A stretch of DNA of 64,000 bases, from NCBI GenBank assembly GCA_965204155.1, contig OZ241971.1:2418001-2482000 (forward strand), written 5' to 3'. Numbering within the stretch: position 1 is the stretch's first letter; the number at the start of each line of letters is the position of its first letter. Positions 1 through 10,182 of the stretch are shown piece after piece. A program made the translations under genes and the position numbers. The DNA is from UBA6522 sp965204155. Its GTDB lineage: Bacteria > Pseudomonadota > Gammaproteobacteria > Steroidobacterales > Rariloculaceae. The notes under the pieces are model-generated. The model worked only from the letters and a program-made list of their open reading frames with translations, did no database searches and was not told the origin of the DNA.

Positions 1-36
1 ATGCAAATGGGAGCGGCGAGCACGCAGACGGGCGGC

Positions 37-606
37 ATGGGCATGGTGATTTTCGACACACTGGCTGCGGCACGCGATCTTGAGGCGGCCGGAATCGAGC
101 CGAAGCACGCCGAAGCGATTGTTTCGATACAACGCAAAACCGCTGGCGAACTGGCAACAAAGACCGATCTCGACAACGCCGTCTCCAAACTGGCGACGAA
201 AGCCGAACTCGACAACGCGGTCACCAAGCTGGCGACGAAGATCGAACTCGACAATGCCGTCGCCAAACTGGCGACAAAGGCCGAACTCGACGCCGCCGTC
301 TCCAAACTGGCGACGAAGGCCGAACTCGCCGCCGCCGTTTCCAAGCTGGCGACGAAGGCCGAACTCGCCGCCGCCGTTTCCAAGCTGGCGACGAAGGCCG
401 AACTCGACGCCGCCGTCTCCAAACTGGCGACGAAGGCCGATCTCGATAATCTCGCGACGAAGACCGAACTGGCCATCGCCAACATGGCGACAAAAGTCGA
501 ACTCGCCGAGTTAAGGGCCGAACTCAAGGCCGACATGCTCAAGGTGGCGGTGGGCATCGTGATCGCCAATGCGGCGTTGACGGCCGCTCTTGTAAGATTG
601 CTCTGA
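37..606 (+). CDS. DUF1640 (CCDC90-like) coiled-coil protein with 13-residue tandem repeats
   Basis: Function unknown. The N-terminus (FDTL at residues 6-9, then AAGIE and HAEAIV) matches the conserved head of the DUF1640/CCDC90 family, whose members are membrane-anchored coiled coils. Residues 39-129 are seven copies of a 13-residue unit of the type LATKAELDAAVSK, followed by shorter degenerate copies, and the last ~22 residues form one hydrophobic segment that could anchor the protein. The open frame continues in-frame to base 1, so it could start upstream; I chose the ATG at 37 because a paralogue at 29702-30142 starts the same distance before the FDTL motif. Family assignment is fairly secure; any cellular role is inference. 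Confidence 0.7.
   Translation: MGMVIFDTLAAARDLEAAGIEPKHAEAIVSIQRKTAGELATKTDLDNAVSKLATKAELDNAVTKLATKIELDNAVAKLATKAELDAAVSKLATKAELAAAVSKLATKAELAAAVSKLATKAELDAAVSKLATKADLDNLATKTELAIANMATKVELAELRAELKADMLKVAVGIVIANAALTAALVRLL
151..423 (+). repeat. Seven tandem 39-bp coding repeats
   Basis: Seven in-frame 39-bp units encode the heptad-compatible peptide LATK-[AIT]-[ED]-L-[DA]-[NA]-A-V-[STA]-K. Copies five and six are almost identical at DNA level, which indicates recent duplication by slippage or recombination. Because the unit is a multiple of three, copy-number change lengthens the coiled coil without frameshift. Confidence 0.9.
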
Positions 607-630
607 TACGCCACTTTTCTTCCCGTCAGC

Positions 631-636
631 TATAAT
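631..636 (+). promoter_or_regulatory. Candidate -10 box for the acidic protein gene
   Basis: A perfect TATAAT lies 90 bases upstream of the ATG at 726 in a locally AT-richer gap. No convincing -35 hexamer is visible at 16-18 bp spacing, so this is a candidate only. Confidence 0.3.
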
Positions 637-725
637 GATCGACGCGGCATATCGTGGCCGGCGTTCCGTTGCCCTGTGCCGCCAGAAAACCTAGAGCGCG
701 AAAAACGCGCCAAGGAGGAGGACCG

Positions 726-1037
726 ATGAGACGACTGATCAAATTGCCGTATTTTTTCTGCCTGATCGCCATGGCTTTTGCGTGGCCCCTGTCGGCGGTG
801 GCCCAGGACGAGGAGGGTGCCGAAGCCGAGGAAGCCGCGCAGGTTGAGGAAGCCGAAGAAGCCGGCGAAGAGTCTGAAGACATGCCGGCCGACGGCGACG
901 ACGGCGCGGACGAGTCCGAAGGCGAAGGCGAAGGCGAAGAATCGGCAGAAGAGGCGTCGGACGAAGAGGACGGCGACGACGAGTCAGCCGAAGAAGGCGG
1001 CGACGACGACGGCGACGACGAGTCGGACGAAGAGTAG
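726..1037 (+). CDS. Small, highly acidic exported protein
   Basis: Unknown function, 103 aa. A classical signal peptide (basic MRRLIK start, hydrophobic core, AVA cleavage site at residues 24-26) is followed by a mature region made almost only of Glu, Asp, Ala, Gly and Ser. The DNA of the tail is a patchwork of GAC/GAA/GGC codons likely to expand by slippage. An AGGAGG-type ribosome site sits just before the ATG at 726, which decides this start over an upstream in-frame ATG at 654. The mature part looks disordered and could bind cations; that is inference. Confidence 0.6.
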   Translation: MRRLIKLPYFFCLIAMAFAWPLSAVAQDEEGAEAEEAAQVEEAEEAGEESEDMPADGDDGADESEGEGEGEESAEEASDEEDGDDESAEEGGDDDGDDESDEE

Positions 1038-1196
1038 ACCGGCGACGCCGGGCAAGCCCCGGCAACAACCCTTCGGGTAGGAACCGGCCATGCCGGGGTT
1101 ACCGTGTACGTGGCCGTCTGGCCGCGAGTGGGTCCATCGCGCCCCGAAAACGGCCCATCCTCGCAATGTCGACGAGTTCAGTCGGCGGGCAACCGT

Positions 1197-2654
1197 TCAG
1201 CACTCCACCACGCTGACCGGAATCTCGATGACGTTTACCGCGAGGCCGCCGCGGGAGGTTTCCTTGTACTTGTCCTTCATGTCCCGGCCGGTGTCGCGCA
1301 GGGTCTTGATGACCTGGTCCAGCGAGACGAAGTGCTGGCCGTCGCCGCGCAGGGCCAGGCGCGCGGCGTGGATGGCCTTGATCGACGCCATGGCGTTGCG
1401 TTCGATGCACGGCACCTGCACCAGCCCGCCCACCGGGTCGCAGGTCAGGCCCAGGTTGTGCTCCATGGCGATCTCGGCGGCGTTCTCCACCTGCTGCGGC
1501 GTGCCGCCGAGCACTTCGGCCAGCCCGCCCGCGGCCATGGAACAGGCTGAACCGACCTCGCCCTGGCAGCCCACCTCGGCGCCGCTGATGGAAGCGTTTT
1601 CCTTGAACAGTACGCCGATGGCGGCGGCGGTCAGCAGGAAGCGGACCACGCCGCCGGCGTCGGCGCCGGGGACGAACCGGGCGTAGTAGTGCAGCACCGC
1701 CGGCACGATGCCGGCCGCACCGTTGGTGGGCGCGGTCACCACGCGGCCGCCCGCGGCGTTCTCCTCGTTGACGGCCAGCGCGTAGAGCGTGACCCAGTCG
1801 AGCGCCGTGAGCGGGTCCGACAGCGACGCCTCGGGCTTGGCCAGCAACTGCTGGTAGAGACGGGGGGCGCGCCGCGGGAGCTTGAGCCCGCCGGGCAGGA
1901 CGCCTTCGTTGCGGCAGCCGCGGTCCACGCACGCCTGCATGACATCCCAGATCTGGAGCAGGCCGTAGCGCGTCTCCGCCTCCAGCCGCCACGCCTTCTC
2001 GTTGGCGAGCATGACGCCGGAGATGCTCAGGCGGGACGTGCCGCAGTGCGCCAGCAGTTCGGCCGCCGTGGTAAAGTGGTAGGTGAGGCGCCGCGCGTCT
2101 TCCACAATGGAGTCGACGCCGGCGCCGGACTCATCCAGCACGAACCCGCCGCCGACGGAGTAGTAGGTGCGGGTGAGGAGTTGCTCGTGCCCGCACGGGT
2201 TTGCGGTGTCGCTGCCGCTGTCAGCGCCACCGTTACGGTTCCCGCCGTCGCTCCGGTAGGCTGTGAAGCGCATGCCATTGGGGTGCAGCGGCAGACTCTT
2301 GCGCCGATACAGCAGGAGGTCTTCCTTCTCGTTGAAGGCGATAGGGTGGTCGCCGTTCAGCCGCAGGAGCCCCTCCGTGCGGATCGCCTCGATCCGCACG
2401 GGGATGGCATCCACATCGACGCTCTGCGGCCGCTCGCCTTCCAGGCCCAGCATGATCGCCTTCGGCGTGCCGTGCCCCCGCCCGGTGGCGCCCAGCGAGC
2501 CGTACATCTCGGCCTTGATGCGGGTGACGTCCCGCAGCACGCCGGCACTCCGCAGACTGCCGACGAACAGCGCCGCCGCCCGCATGGGCCCGACGGTATG
2601 GGAACTGGAAGGACCGATCCCGATCTTGAAAAGGTCAAACGTGCTGATGGCCAT
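1197..2654 (-). CDS. sdaA: L-serine ammonia-lyase (4Fe-4S type, single chain)
   Basis: Deaminates L-serine to pyruvate and ammonia in the cytoplasm. The start MAISTFDLFKIGIGPSSSHT is the family hallmark. Cysteines at 363, 405 and 416 have the spacing (42 and 11) of the three iron-sulfur ligands known in the Legionella enzyme, and the protein ends in Cys485 after SVVE, matching the C-terminal Cys that in that family occupies the fourth iron as a tail-in-mouth inhibitor. Length 485 aa versus ~455 is explained partly by a Gly/Asn/Ser-rich insert around residues 132-155 just before TYYSVGGGF. Monocistronic, with 269 bases upstream before the next gene. Confidence 0.95.
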   Translation of the reverse strand: MAISTFDLFKIGIGPSSSHTVGPMRAAALFVGSLRSAGVLRDVTRIKAEMYGSLGATGRGHGTPKAIMLGLEGERPQSVDVDAIPVRIEAIRTEGLLRLNGDHPIAFNEKEDLLLYRRKSLPLHPNGMRFTAYRSDGGNRNGGADSGSDTANPCGHEQLLTRTYYSVGGGFVLDESGAGVDSIVEDARRLTYHFTTAAELLAHCGTSRLSISGVMLANEKAWRLEAETRYGLLQIWDVMQACVDRGCRNEGVLPGGLKLPRRAPRLYQQLLAKPEASLSDPLTALDWVTLYALAVNEENAAGGRVVTAPTNGAAGIVPAVLHYYARFVPGADAGGVVRFLLTAAAIGVLFKENASISGAEVGCQGEVGSACSMAAGGLAEVLGGTPQQVENAAEIAMEHNLGLTCDPVGGLVQVPCIERNAMASIKAIHAARLALRGDGQHFVSLDQVIKTLRDTGRDMKDKYKETSRGGLAVNVIEIPVSVVEC

Positions 2655-2923
2655 TAGACGTCCGCCCCGGGCGGTTTCGCGCTACTCTAATCCATTAGAC
2701 TGCCGGCACGGGGAATTGCTCCGCAGTTTCCGGGCGAAATGGCCGGTTACGTCCCGCCGCTTGTCGGATTTGTCGCATTTGGCTTCGTGTCAATGCCCGA
2801 AACTGCCCGTTTCGACGAGTTTTCGCGCCCGAAGGAATCCATGCCGAGCAAAGACGAGTTCGCGATCAGCGTTACGCCATCGGCCGCGGTGGAAGGGCAG
2901 GTCGGGTAGTAAGCGGGCGCTGT
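2655..2923. other. Intergenic region upstream of sdaA
   Basis: 269 bases without a supportable gene. It must carry the sdaA promoter, but no clear -10/-35 pair stands out. A 22-codon plus-strand frame starting at 2841 has no recognisable product. Confidence 0.4.
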
Positions 2924-4726
2924 CTAATCCTCCCGGATGATCCGTCCCTCGATAACGGGCGCCACCGTGCCCGCGGCCCGCACGTACTCGATCAGGTGGT
3001 TGGCCATGCTGTCGCCCGAGGCGGCATCGATGAGGACCTTCGCGCCCTGGAAAACCGTGTAACCGTCGCCGCCCGTGTACATGAAGTCGTTTGTCACGAC
3101 GGTGTAGGTCCGGGCGGGGTCCAGCGGTACAGCGTCGCCCGGCGCCTGGCCCGCCTCGACCCGGCCCGCCTCGACCCGGCCCGTCTCGACCCGGCCCGTC
3201 TCGATCCGGTCCAGCTCGGTCCGGCCGACCTCGATCCGGGTGATGCGCGACCCCGGCGGGCGCCGGGCGTCGAAGGCGAAGTTGACCCCCGCCACCTGCG
3301 GGAACCGGCCGTCGCTTTCTTCGGCGCGGCTGACGCCGTTCTCCAGTGCTGCGCGCAGTTGGGCGCCGGTGAGGGCAAGCACCACCGACGCCTTTCCGAA
3401 AGGCAGTTCGGAGATCAGCATCCGCGGCGTCAGTTCGCTGCCCGGCGGGTAGACCCGGCCGCCGCGGATGCCGCCGCCGTTGGTAATGGCGACGTCGGCG
3501 CCGGTGGCGGCGATCAGCGCATCGGCCAGCAGGTTGCCGAATGCCGCCTCGCCGCGGCGCACCACTGGCCCGCGGGTATCGAGTTCGGTTTCGGTACGGC
3601 CGATGACCTGGCCCAGCTCGCGGTCGAGTTGCGCCTCGTAGGCGGCGACCATGGCGGCGACGTCGGGGTCGGGAGTTACGCCGGCGGTGGAGCGCAGGTC
3701 GTAGCTGGGGACCCACGTCACGCGGGACCGGTCGCCCGCGCCGCTCTCCGCATCGGCGCCCTCCACGGCGCCCGGCAAGGCACCCGCCACGGCGTCCCCC
3801 ACGGCGCCCGGCGAGTCCCCGCCAGTCAGGTCTTCTATCCGGTCGAGCGTGAGCCTCAGGATGCCCACATAGCGGCCCTGAGGCCCGGACTTCAGGATTG
3901 CCTGGCGGCCGTCGTACCAGGCCGTCAGCTCGTGATCGTGGCCGCCCAGCACGATGTCGATGTCGCGAACCCGGCGCAGCAGGTCCATGTCCTCGGCAGT
4001 CCGGTTATGGGTAAGGGCGATGACCAGATCCGCTCCGGCTGCTCTGAGTTCTGCCGCCAGCAAGGCAGCGATCTCGGCCTGCGGCAGGAAGGCTACTGAC
4101 TCCCCTGCGGCCGAAATTTCCACCGTTTCGGGCGTGAGCAGGCCCAGAAAGCCGAGCCTGTAACCTGCCTTTTCGATCATCGTCGTCGTTTCGGTGCCAG
4201 GGAAGCCCCGCCGGCCCCGGTAGTCGATGTTTCCCGCGAGCCACACCGCGTCCGACTCCGCCAGCCTCTCCCGCAGCACCTCCGGCCCGAAATCGAACTC
4301 GTGATTGCCCGGCACGGCCAGGTCGAGGCCCACCGCGTTGGCCAGGTCGATCATGTGCGCGCCGCGGTCGATCCCGGACATCACCGACGGCGAGATCATG
4401 TCGCCGCCGAAGGTCGCCACCGCCAGCCCGCCCGTGGCTTCCGCGCTCGCCCGCTCGGCCTTCACCGCGGCCGCAATCCTCGCAGCGCCGCCACGGCCGT
4501 CTTCGTCGCCCATCCGGTCCCAGTCATTGACGTGGATAAAGGTGACGGTGAGGGGATCGGCATGGGCGGGCACGAGAATCAGGGCGGAAAGCGCGATGGC
4601 GGCCAGCGCGAAGGCTGTCCGGACCGAAGCGAGGCAAGACCGAAGCGGCCCGCTCGTCAATGCCGCCACACTCTGCCGATCCGATCTGCGGCCGGAATAC
4701 CGGACAGTTCCATTTGCTCCTGACAT
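2924..4726 (-). CDS. Periplasmic 5'-nucleotidase/2',3'-cyclic phosphodiesterase-type phosphoesterase (UshA-like)
   Basis: Two-domain metallophosphoesterase of 600 aa, probably releasing phosphate from nucleotides in the periplasm. A signal sequence ends near residue 56 (VPAHADP). The metallophosphatase domain shows GNHEFDFG, THN and GGHDHE; the C-terminal 5'-nucleotidase domain shows the ITNGGGIRGG substrate loop and NDFMYTGGDGY. The first motif reads VNDWD where classical members have NDxH, so one metal ligand is substituted, as I recall in a subfamily annotated as bifunctional metallophosphatase. Low-complexity inserts interrupt both linker regions. It lies 33 bases downstream of the DUF255 gene on the same strand, so the two may be cotranscribed. 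Confidence 0.85.
   Translation of the reverse strand: MSGANGTVRYSGRRSDRQSVAALTSGPLRSCLASVRTAFALAAIALSALILVPAHADPLTVTFIHVNDWDRMGDEDGRGGAARIAAAVKAERASAEATGGLAVATFGGDMISPSVMSGIDRGAHMIDLANAVGLDLAVPGNHEFDFGPEVLRERLAESDAVWLAGNIDYRGRRGFPGTETTTMIEKAGYRLGFLGLLTPETVEISAAGESVAFLPQAEIAALLAAELRAAGADLVIALTHNRTAEDMDLLRRVRDIDIVLGGHDHELTAWYDGRQAILKSGPQGRYVGILRLTLDRIEDLTGGDSPGAVGDAVAGALPGAVEGADAESGAGDRSRVTWVPSYDLRSTAGVTPDPDVAAMVAAYEAQLDRELGQVIGRTETELDTRGPVVRRGEAAFGNLLADALIAATGADVAITNGGGIRGGRVYPPGSELTPRMLISELPFGKASVVLALTGAQLRAALENGVSRAEESDGRFPQVAGVNFAFDARRPPGSRITRIEVGRTELDRIETGRVETGRVEAGRVEAGQAPGDAVPLDPARTYTVVTNDFMYTGGDGYTVFQGAKVLIDAASGDSMANHLIEYVRAAGTVAPVIEGRIIRED
3148..3237 (-). repeat. Six tandem 15-bp repeats inside the 5'-nucleotidase-like gene
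   Basis: Six units of the type GGCCCGCCTCGACCC lie head to tail; the first two are identical and the last two are diverged. On the coding strand they encode pentapeptides R-[IVT]-E-x-[GD], an insert in the C-terminal domain between the strand RITRIEV and the conserved PARTYTVVTNDFM region. Confidence 0.85.
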
Positions 4727-4759
4727 ATCTGGCGATGGTGCTTACATTCTCGCCAATTG

Positions 4760-6775
<2,016 letters not shown>

Positions 6776-6781
6776 CGGCGG

Positions 6782-6787
6782 ACTATA
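6782..6787 (-). promoter_or_regulatory. Candidate -10 box placing the start at or near the DUF255 ATG
   Basis: TATAGT on the minus strand ends seven bases before the ATG at 6775, so transcription would begin at or next to the initiator A. No matching -35 is visible. Confidence 0.25.
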
Positions 6788-6847
6788 GCAGCAGTGGCCG
6801 GTGCCGGCTCTATCCCCGGCGCGCCGTGGGGATTACACTCAAGGCCC

Positions 6848-7669
6848 GTGTTTGAGTATCCGCAATTCGATCCCGTGGCATTCGCCGTCGGACCGCTTCA
6901 GGTGCGCTGGTATGGGCTGATGTACCTGTTCGGGTTCCTGCTGGCGTGGCTGGGAATGCGCTCGCGGGCGCGCCGGGCCGACAGTCCCGTCACGCAGTTG
7001 CAGGTCTCGGACCTGGTGTTCTATCTCGCGGTGGGCCTGATCCTGGGCGGGCGGCTCGGTTACATGGTGTTCTACGGGTTCGCCGGGTTGCTGGAGAATC
7101 CGCTGTCGGTGTTCCGCGTCTGGGAAGGCGGGATGTCCTTTCACGGCGGGTTGATCGGCGTCATCGTGGCGCTGGTGCTCTATGCCCGCAAGATCGGGCA
7201 GCCGGTGATGGCGGTGGCCGATTTCCAGGCGCCCTGGGTGGCGCCCGGGCTGGGGCTGGGACGGCTGGGCAATTTCATCAACGGCGAGCTCTGGGGTGCG
7301 CAGGTGAGCCCGGATGCGTTCTACGCGGTGTGGGTGAACGGCGTTCCGCGGCATGCGAGTCAGCTTTACGAGGCGTTCCTCGAGGGTCTCGTGCTGTTCG
7401 GGATCCTGTGGTGGTTTTCCCGCAAGCCGCGGCCGATGATGGCCGTTTGCGGGACATTCCTGTTCTTCTATGGTGTATTTCGCGTCGCCGTTGAGTTCGT
7501 GCGCCTGCCCGACGTGCACCTGAATCCGGCCGCCGGCGGCTACCTGGCGTTCGACTGGCTCACCATGGGGCAGGTGCTGTCGGCGCCGATGATCGCGGCG
7601 GGCGGGGTCATGGTCGTCATGGCGTACCGGATTAACCGGTTTGCGGCGCGTGGACGCAGCCTCTGGTGA
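6848..7669 (+). CDS. lgt: Prolipoprotein diacylglyceryl transferase
   Basis: Inner-membrane enzyme that moves a diacylglyceryl group from phosphatidylglycerol to the lipobox Cys of prolipoproteins. The 273-aa protein carries the Lgt signature GRLGNFINGELWG, the FHGGLIG motif with the essential His, and seven predicted hydrophobic segments. I start it at GTG 6848, giving MFEYPQFDPVAF, the usual Lgt beginning; the open frame extends far upstream but only as antisense of the DUF255 gene. thyA begins 15 bases after the stop, the common lgt-thyA pair of Proteobacteria. Lipoproteins elsewhere in the window depend on this enzyme. Confidence 0.95.
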   Translation: MFEYPQFDPVAFAVGPLQVRWYGLMYLFGFLLAWLGMRSRARRADSPVTQLQVSDLVFYLAVGLILGGRLGYMVFYGFAGLLENPLSVFRVWEGGMSFHGGLIGVIVALVLYARKIGQPVMAVADFQAPWVAPGLGLGRLGNFINGELWGAQVSPDAFYAVWVNGVPRHASQLYEAFLEGLVLFGILWWFSRKPRPMMAVCGTFLFFYGVFRVAVEFVRLPDVHLNPAAGGYLAFDWLTMGQVLSAPMIAAGGVMVVMAYRINRFAARGRSLW

Positions 7670-7684
7670 AGGCAAGTTCGAACG

Positions 7685-8581
7685 ATGAAACATCCAGAGG
7701 ATCAATACTTGAATCTGTTGCGTCGCCTGATTAAAGACGGCGACGAAAGACAGGATCGGACGGGTGTGGGCACCCGAGCACTGTTCGGGTACGAAATGCG
7801 CTTCGATCTTGGGTATGGTTTCCCCGCGTTTACGACCAAGAGAGTCTATTGGAAGACTGCCTTCAAGGAGATGCTGTGGATGCTCTCCGGGGATTCGAAT
7901 ATTCGCTCTTTGCTGAAGCAAGACGTGCGCATCTGGACGGCCTGGCCGCTGGACAGGTATCGAAAGGAAACCGGCGAGAGCATTTCACAGGAGGACTTTG
8001 AGGCGCGCATTCTCAACGACAGGCGCTTTGCCAGGAGGTGGGGAGACCTGGGCCCGGTCTACGGCAAGCAATGGAGACGGTGGCGCGCGTGCGATGGCAG
8101 GGAAATAGACCAGGTCCAGACCGTGATCGATCAGATAAGGAACGACCCGTGCGGGCGTCGCATTCTTTGGGATGGCTGGAACGTGGGGGACCTGCAGGAT
8201 ATGGCCCTTCCACCTTGTCACAAGCACTACCAGTTTTTTGTCAAGCCTGACGAGGGAACGTTGAGTGGCGCCGTTGTGCAGAGGAGCGCGGATTCTTTCC
8301 TGGGGCTGCCGTGGAACATCCTGAATCTGGCGCTGGTAACGACCATGCTGGCGGAACAGACGAATCTTGAGCCCGGAGAGATCGCATGGTACGGCATGGA
8401 CGTGCACCTGTACCTCAATCATTTCAGGCAAGCCGAGGAACAATTGTTACGCAAACCACGTCCATTCCCAACCCTGCGAATCAAGCGACGTCCCCAATCG
8501 CTGTTTCACTATCGCATCGACGACTTCGCGCTGGAAGACTACGATCCGCATCCGGCCATTGCGGCCCCGATCGCTGTTTGA
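7685..8581 (+). CDS. thyA: Thymidylate synthase
   Basis: Makes dTMP from dUMP with methylene-tetrahydrofolate. All main residues are in place: DRTG near residue 24, GPVYGKQWR, the Arg pair in CGRRIL, nucleophile Cys178 in LPPCHK, QRSAD, FLGLPWN and HLYLNH. The protein is 298 aa, longer than the 264-aa E. coli form because of an insert at about residues 87-119, as in some other ThyA enzymes. Several usually conserved positions differ (IIVSAWN reads ILWDGWN; QLYQRS reads AVVQRS), and the gene looks less GC-rich than its neighbours by eye. It follows lgt closely and is probably cotranscribed. Confidence 0.95.
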   Translation: MKHPEDQYLNLLRRLIKDGDERQDRTGVGTRALFGYEMRFDLGYGFPAFTTKRVYWKTAFKEMLWMLSGDSNIRSLLKQDVRIWTAWPLDRYRKETGESISQEDFEARILNDRRFARRWGDLGPVYGKQWRRWRACDGREIDQVQTVIDQIRNDPCGRRILWDGWNVGDLQDMALPPCHKHYQFFVKPDEGTLSGAVVQRSADSFLGLPWNILNLALVTTMLAEQTNLEPGEIAWYGMDVHLYLNHFRQAEEQLLRKPRPFPTLRIKRRPQSLFHYRIDDFALEDYDPHPAIAAPIAV

Positions 8582-8654
8582 TCGTGCACGGTGCCGGCCG
8601 GCTGGCGACCCGAATCCGACGGCGGCTGACTTGAAAACAGGACGGTACCGGGCG

Positions 8655-10169
8655 ATGGTTGTCGGACCGGGAGGAAAGGGGAGTTCGGCGTTGGCGAAGT
8701 TTCGACGATCAGTGCGTCTGGCGGCCGCCTCGGCGTGCCTGCTGTCGATCGCCGGTGCGGCGATGGCACAGCAGCAGCCGAACATTCTCTTCGTCACACT
8801 GGACGATCTGAACACCGACCTCGGGACCTATGGCCATCCGCTGGTCCGGTCTCCGTCCATCGATCGGCTGGCGGCCGAGGGCGTGCGATTCGATGCCGCC
8901 TATTCGCAGTACCCGGTCTGTACGCCCAGCCGCTCCAGTTTCCTGACCGGCCTGTATCCGCAACAGACCGGTGTGCTTCTCAACGGTCAGCACTTTCGCG
9001 AGTTTGTTCCCGATGCGGTTACGCTGCCGGAGCTCTTCGCCAGGCACGGGTACTTTACTGCGCGGGTGGGCAAGATTTTCCACGCAGGCGTACCGGGCGA
9101 CATCGGCACCGACGGGCTCGATGACCTGCAGTCCTGGGACGAGAGGCGCAATCCCCGCGGCATCGACCTGGACTTGAATGACGAGGTCAACACGATCCAC
9201 CCCGGATCGGGCAGCGGCGGGACATTGACCTGGCTGAGCGTCCCCGGGGATGGATCGCAGCACACCGATTCGTTGGTGACGGATGCCGCCATCGAACTGC
9301 TCGATGCCCGCCATCCGCAGCGTACCGGCCAGCCCCTGTTCCTGGCGGTGGGTTACTATCGTCCGCACACGCCCTACATCGCCCCCGCGTCGTACTTCGA
9401 AATGTACCCGCCGGAGGCCATTGACGCGCCGCCGGACCCTACCGGGGACCGGGCCGATATTCCCGTCGCCGCCCTGGCGGACAGGCTGGGCCAACTGCAG
9501 ATGAGCGACGCGCAGGAGGTCGCCGCAATTCAGGGCTACTATGCCTCGATCTCCTTTGTGGACGCCCAGGTCGGCCGGCTCCTGGATGCGCTGGATGCGG
9601 CAGGGCTTCGCGAAAACACGATCGTGGTGGCGTTGTCCGACCACGGCTATCACCTGGGCGCCCACGGGCTTTGGCAGAAGGGTGACCTGTTCGAGGGGGG
9701 TGTGCGCGTGCCGCTGATCGTCTCGGTGCCGGAGCGGTCCGGTCCGAACTTTGCTCGCGGCGCAGGCACGGACTCGCTGGTGGAGTTGATCGATCTCTAT
9801 CCGACGCTGGCGGAACTGGCCGGACTGGAAGTCCCCGCGCAGATTGCCGGAACGAGCCTCGTGCCGGTGCTGGTGGACCCTGCCGCCTCGATCAGGGAGA
9901 GCGCGTACACGATTGCACTGAGCAGGGCTGGATGGATCCGTCCGGATTGGCATTACCCCAGCGTGTTGGGGGAAACCATTCGTACCGAGCGCTATCGCTA
10001 CACGGAATGGGCCGGCGGCATCATGGGCATGGAACTCTATGACTACCGCGCCGACCCGGAAGAACTGACCAACGTGGCGATCGAACCCGAGCACCGAATA
10101 GCCCGCGCGCGGCTGGCGGCGGAACTGGCAAGGCGGCGGGAACAGGCCACGGTCGCGCCATTCGAGTGA
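8655..10169 (+). CDS. Exported sulfatase, iduronate-2-sulfatase-like
   Basis: Type I sulfatase of 504 aa that should hydrolyse a sulfate ester on a glycan. Cys89 in VCTPSRSSF is the CxPSR site converted to formylglycine; VDDLN-like metal residues appear as TLDDLN, and SDHGYHLGAHG and LYDYRADPEE are typical of the iduronate-2-sulfatase branch. A signal peptide ends near residue 38 (GAAMAQQQ). I start at ATG 8655; a TTG at 8691 is an alternative. It is convergent with the SIS deaminase, 13 bases away, and is the only PUL gene here without a nearby palindromic operator. The exact sulfate position cleaved cannot be read from the sequence. Confidence 0.88.
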   Translation: MVVGPGGKGSSALAKFRRSVRLAAASACLLSIAGAAMAQQQPNILFVTLDDLNTDLGTYGHPLVRSPSIDRLAAEGVRFDAAYSQYPVCTPSRSSFLTGLYPQQTGVLLNGQHFREFVPDAVTLPELFARHGYFTARVGKIFHAGVPGDIGTDGLDDLQSWDERRNPRGIDLDLNDEVNTIHPGSGSGGTLTWLSVPGDGSQHTDSLVTDAAIELLDARHPQRTGQPLFLAVGYYRPHTPYIAPASYFEMYPPEAIDAPPDPTGDRADIPVAALADRLGQLQMSDAQEVAAIQGYYASISFVDAQVGRLLDALDAAGLRENTIVVALSDHGYHLGAHGLWQKGDLFEGGVRVPLIVSVPERSGPNFARGAGTDSLVELIDLYPTLAELAGLEVPAQIAGTSLVPVLVDPAASIRESAYTIALSRAGWIRPDWHYPSVLGETIRTERYRYTEWAGGIMGMELYDYRADPEELTNVAIEPEHRIARARLAAELARRREQATVAPFE

Positions 10170-10182
10170 TCGGCCGGCCGTT

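Noticed and set aside
151..423. CRISPR-like regular repeats
   Set aside because: The 39-bp units abut without unique spacers and are in frame as coiled-coil repeats.
1047..1063. GC hairpin after the acidic protein gene as terminator
   Set aside because: Stem GCCGGG/CCCGGC exists, but no U-tract follows.
8367..8654. Longer N-terminus for sulfatase 1
   Set aside because: Would overlap thyA by more than 200 bases and precede the signal peptide with non-family sequence.
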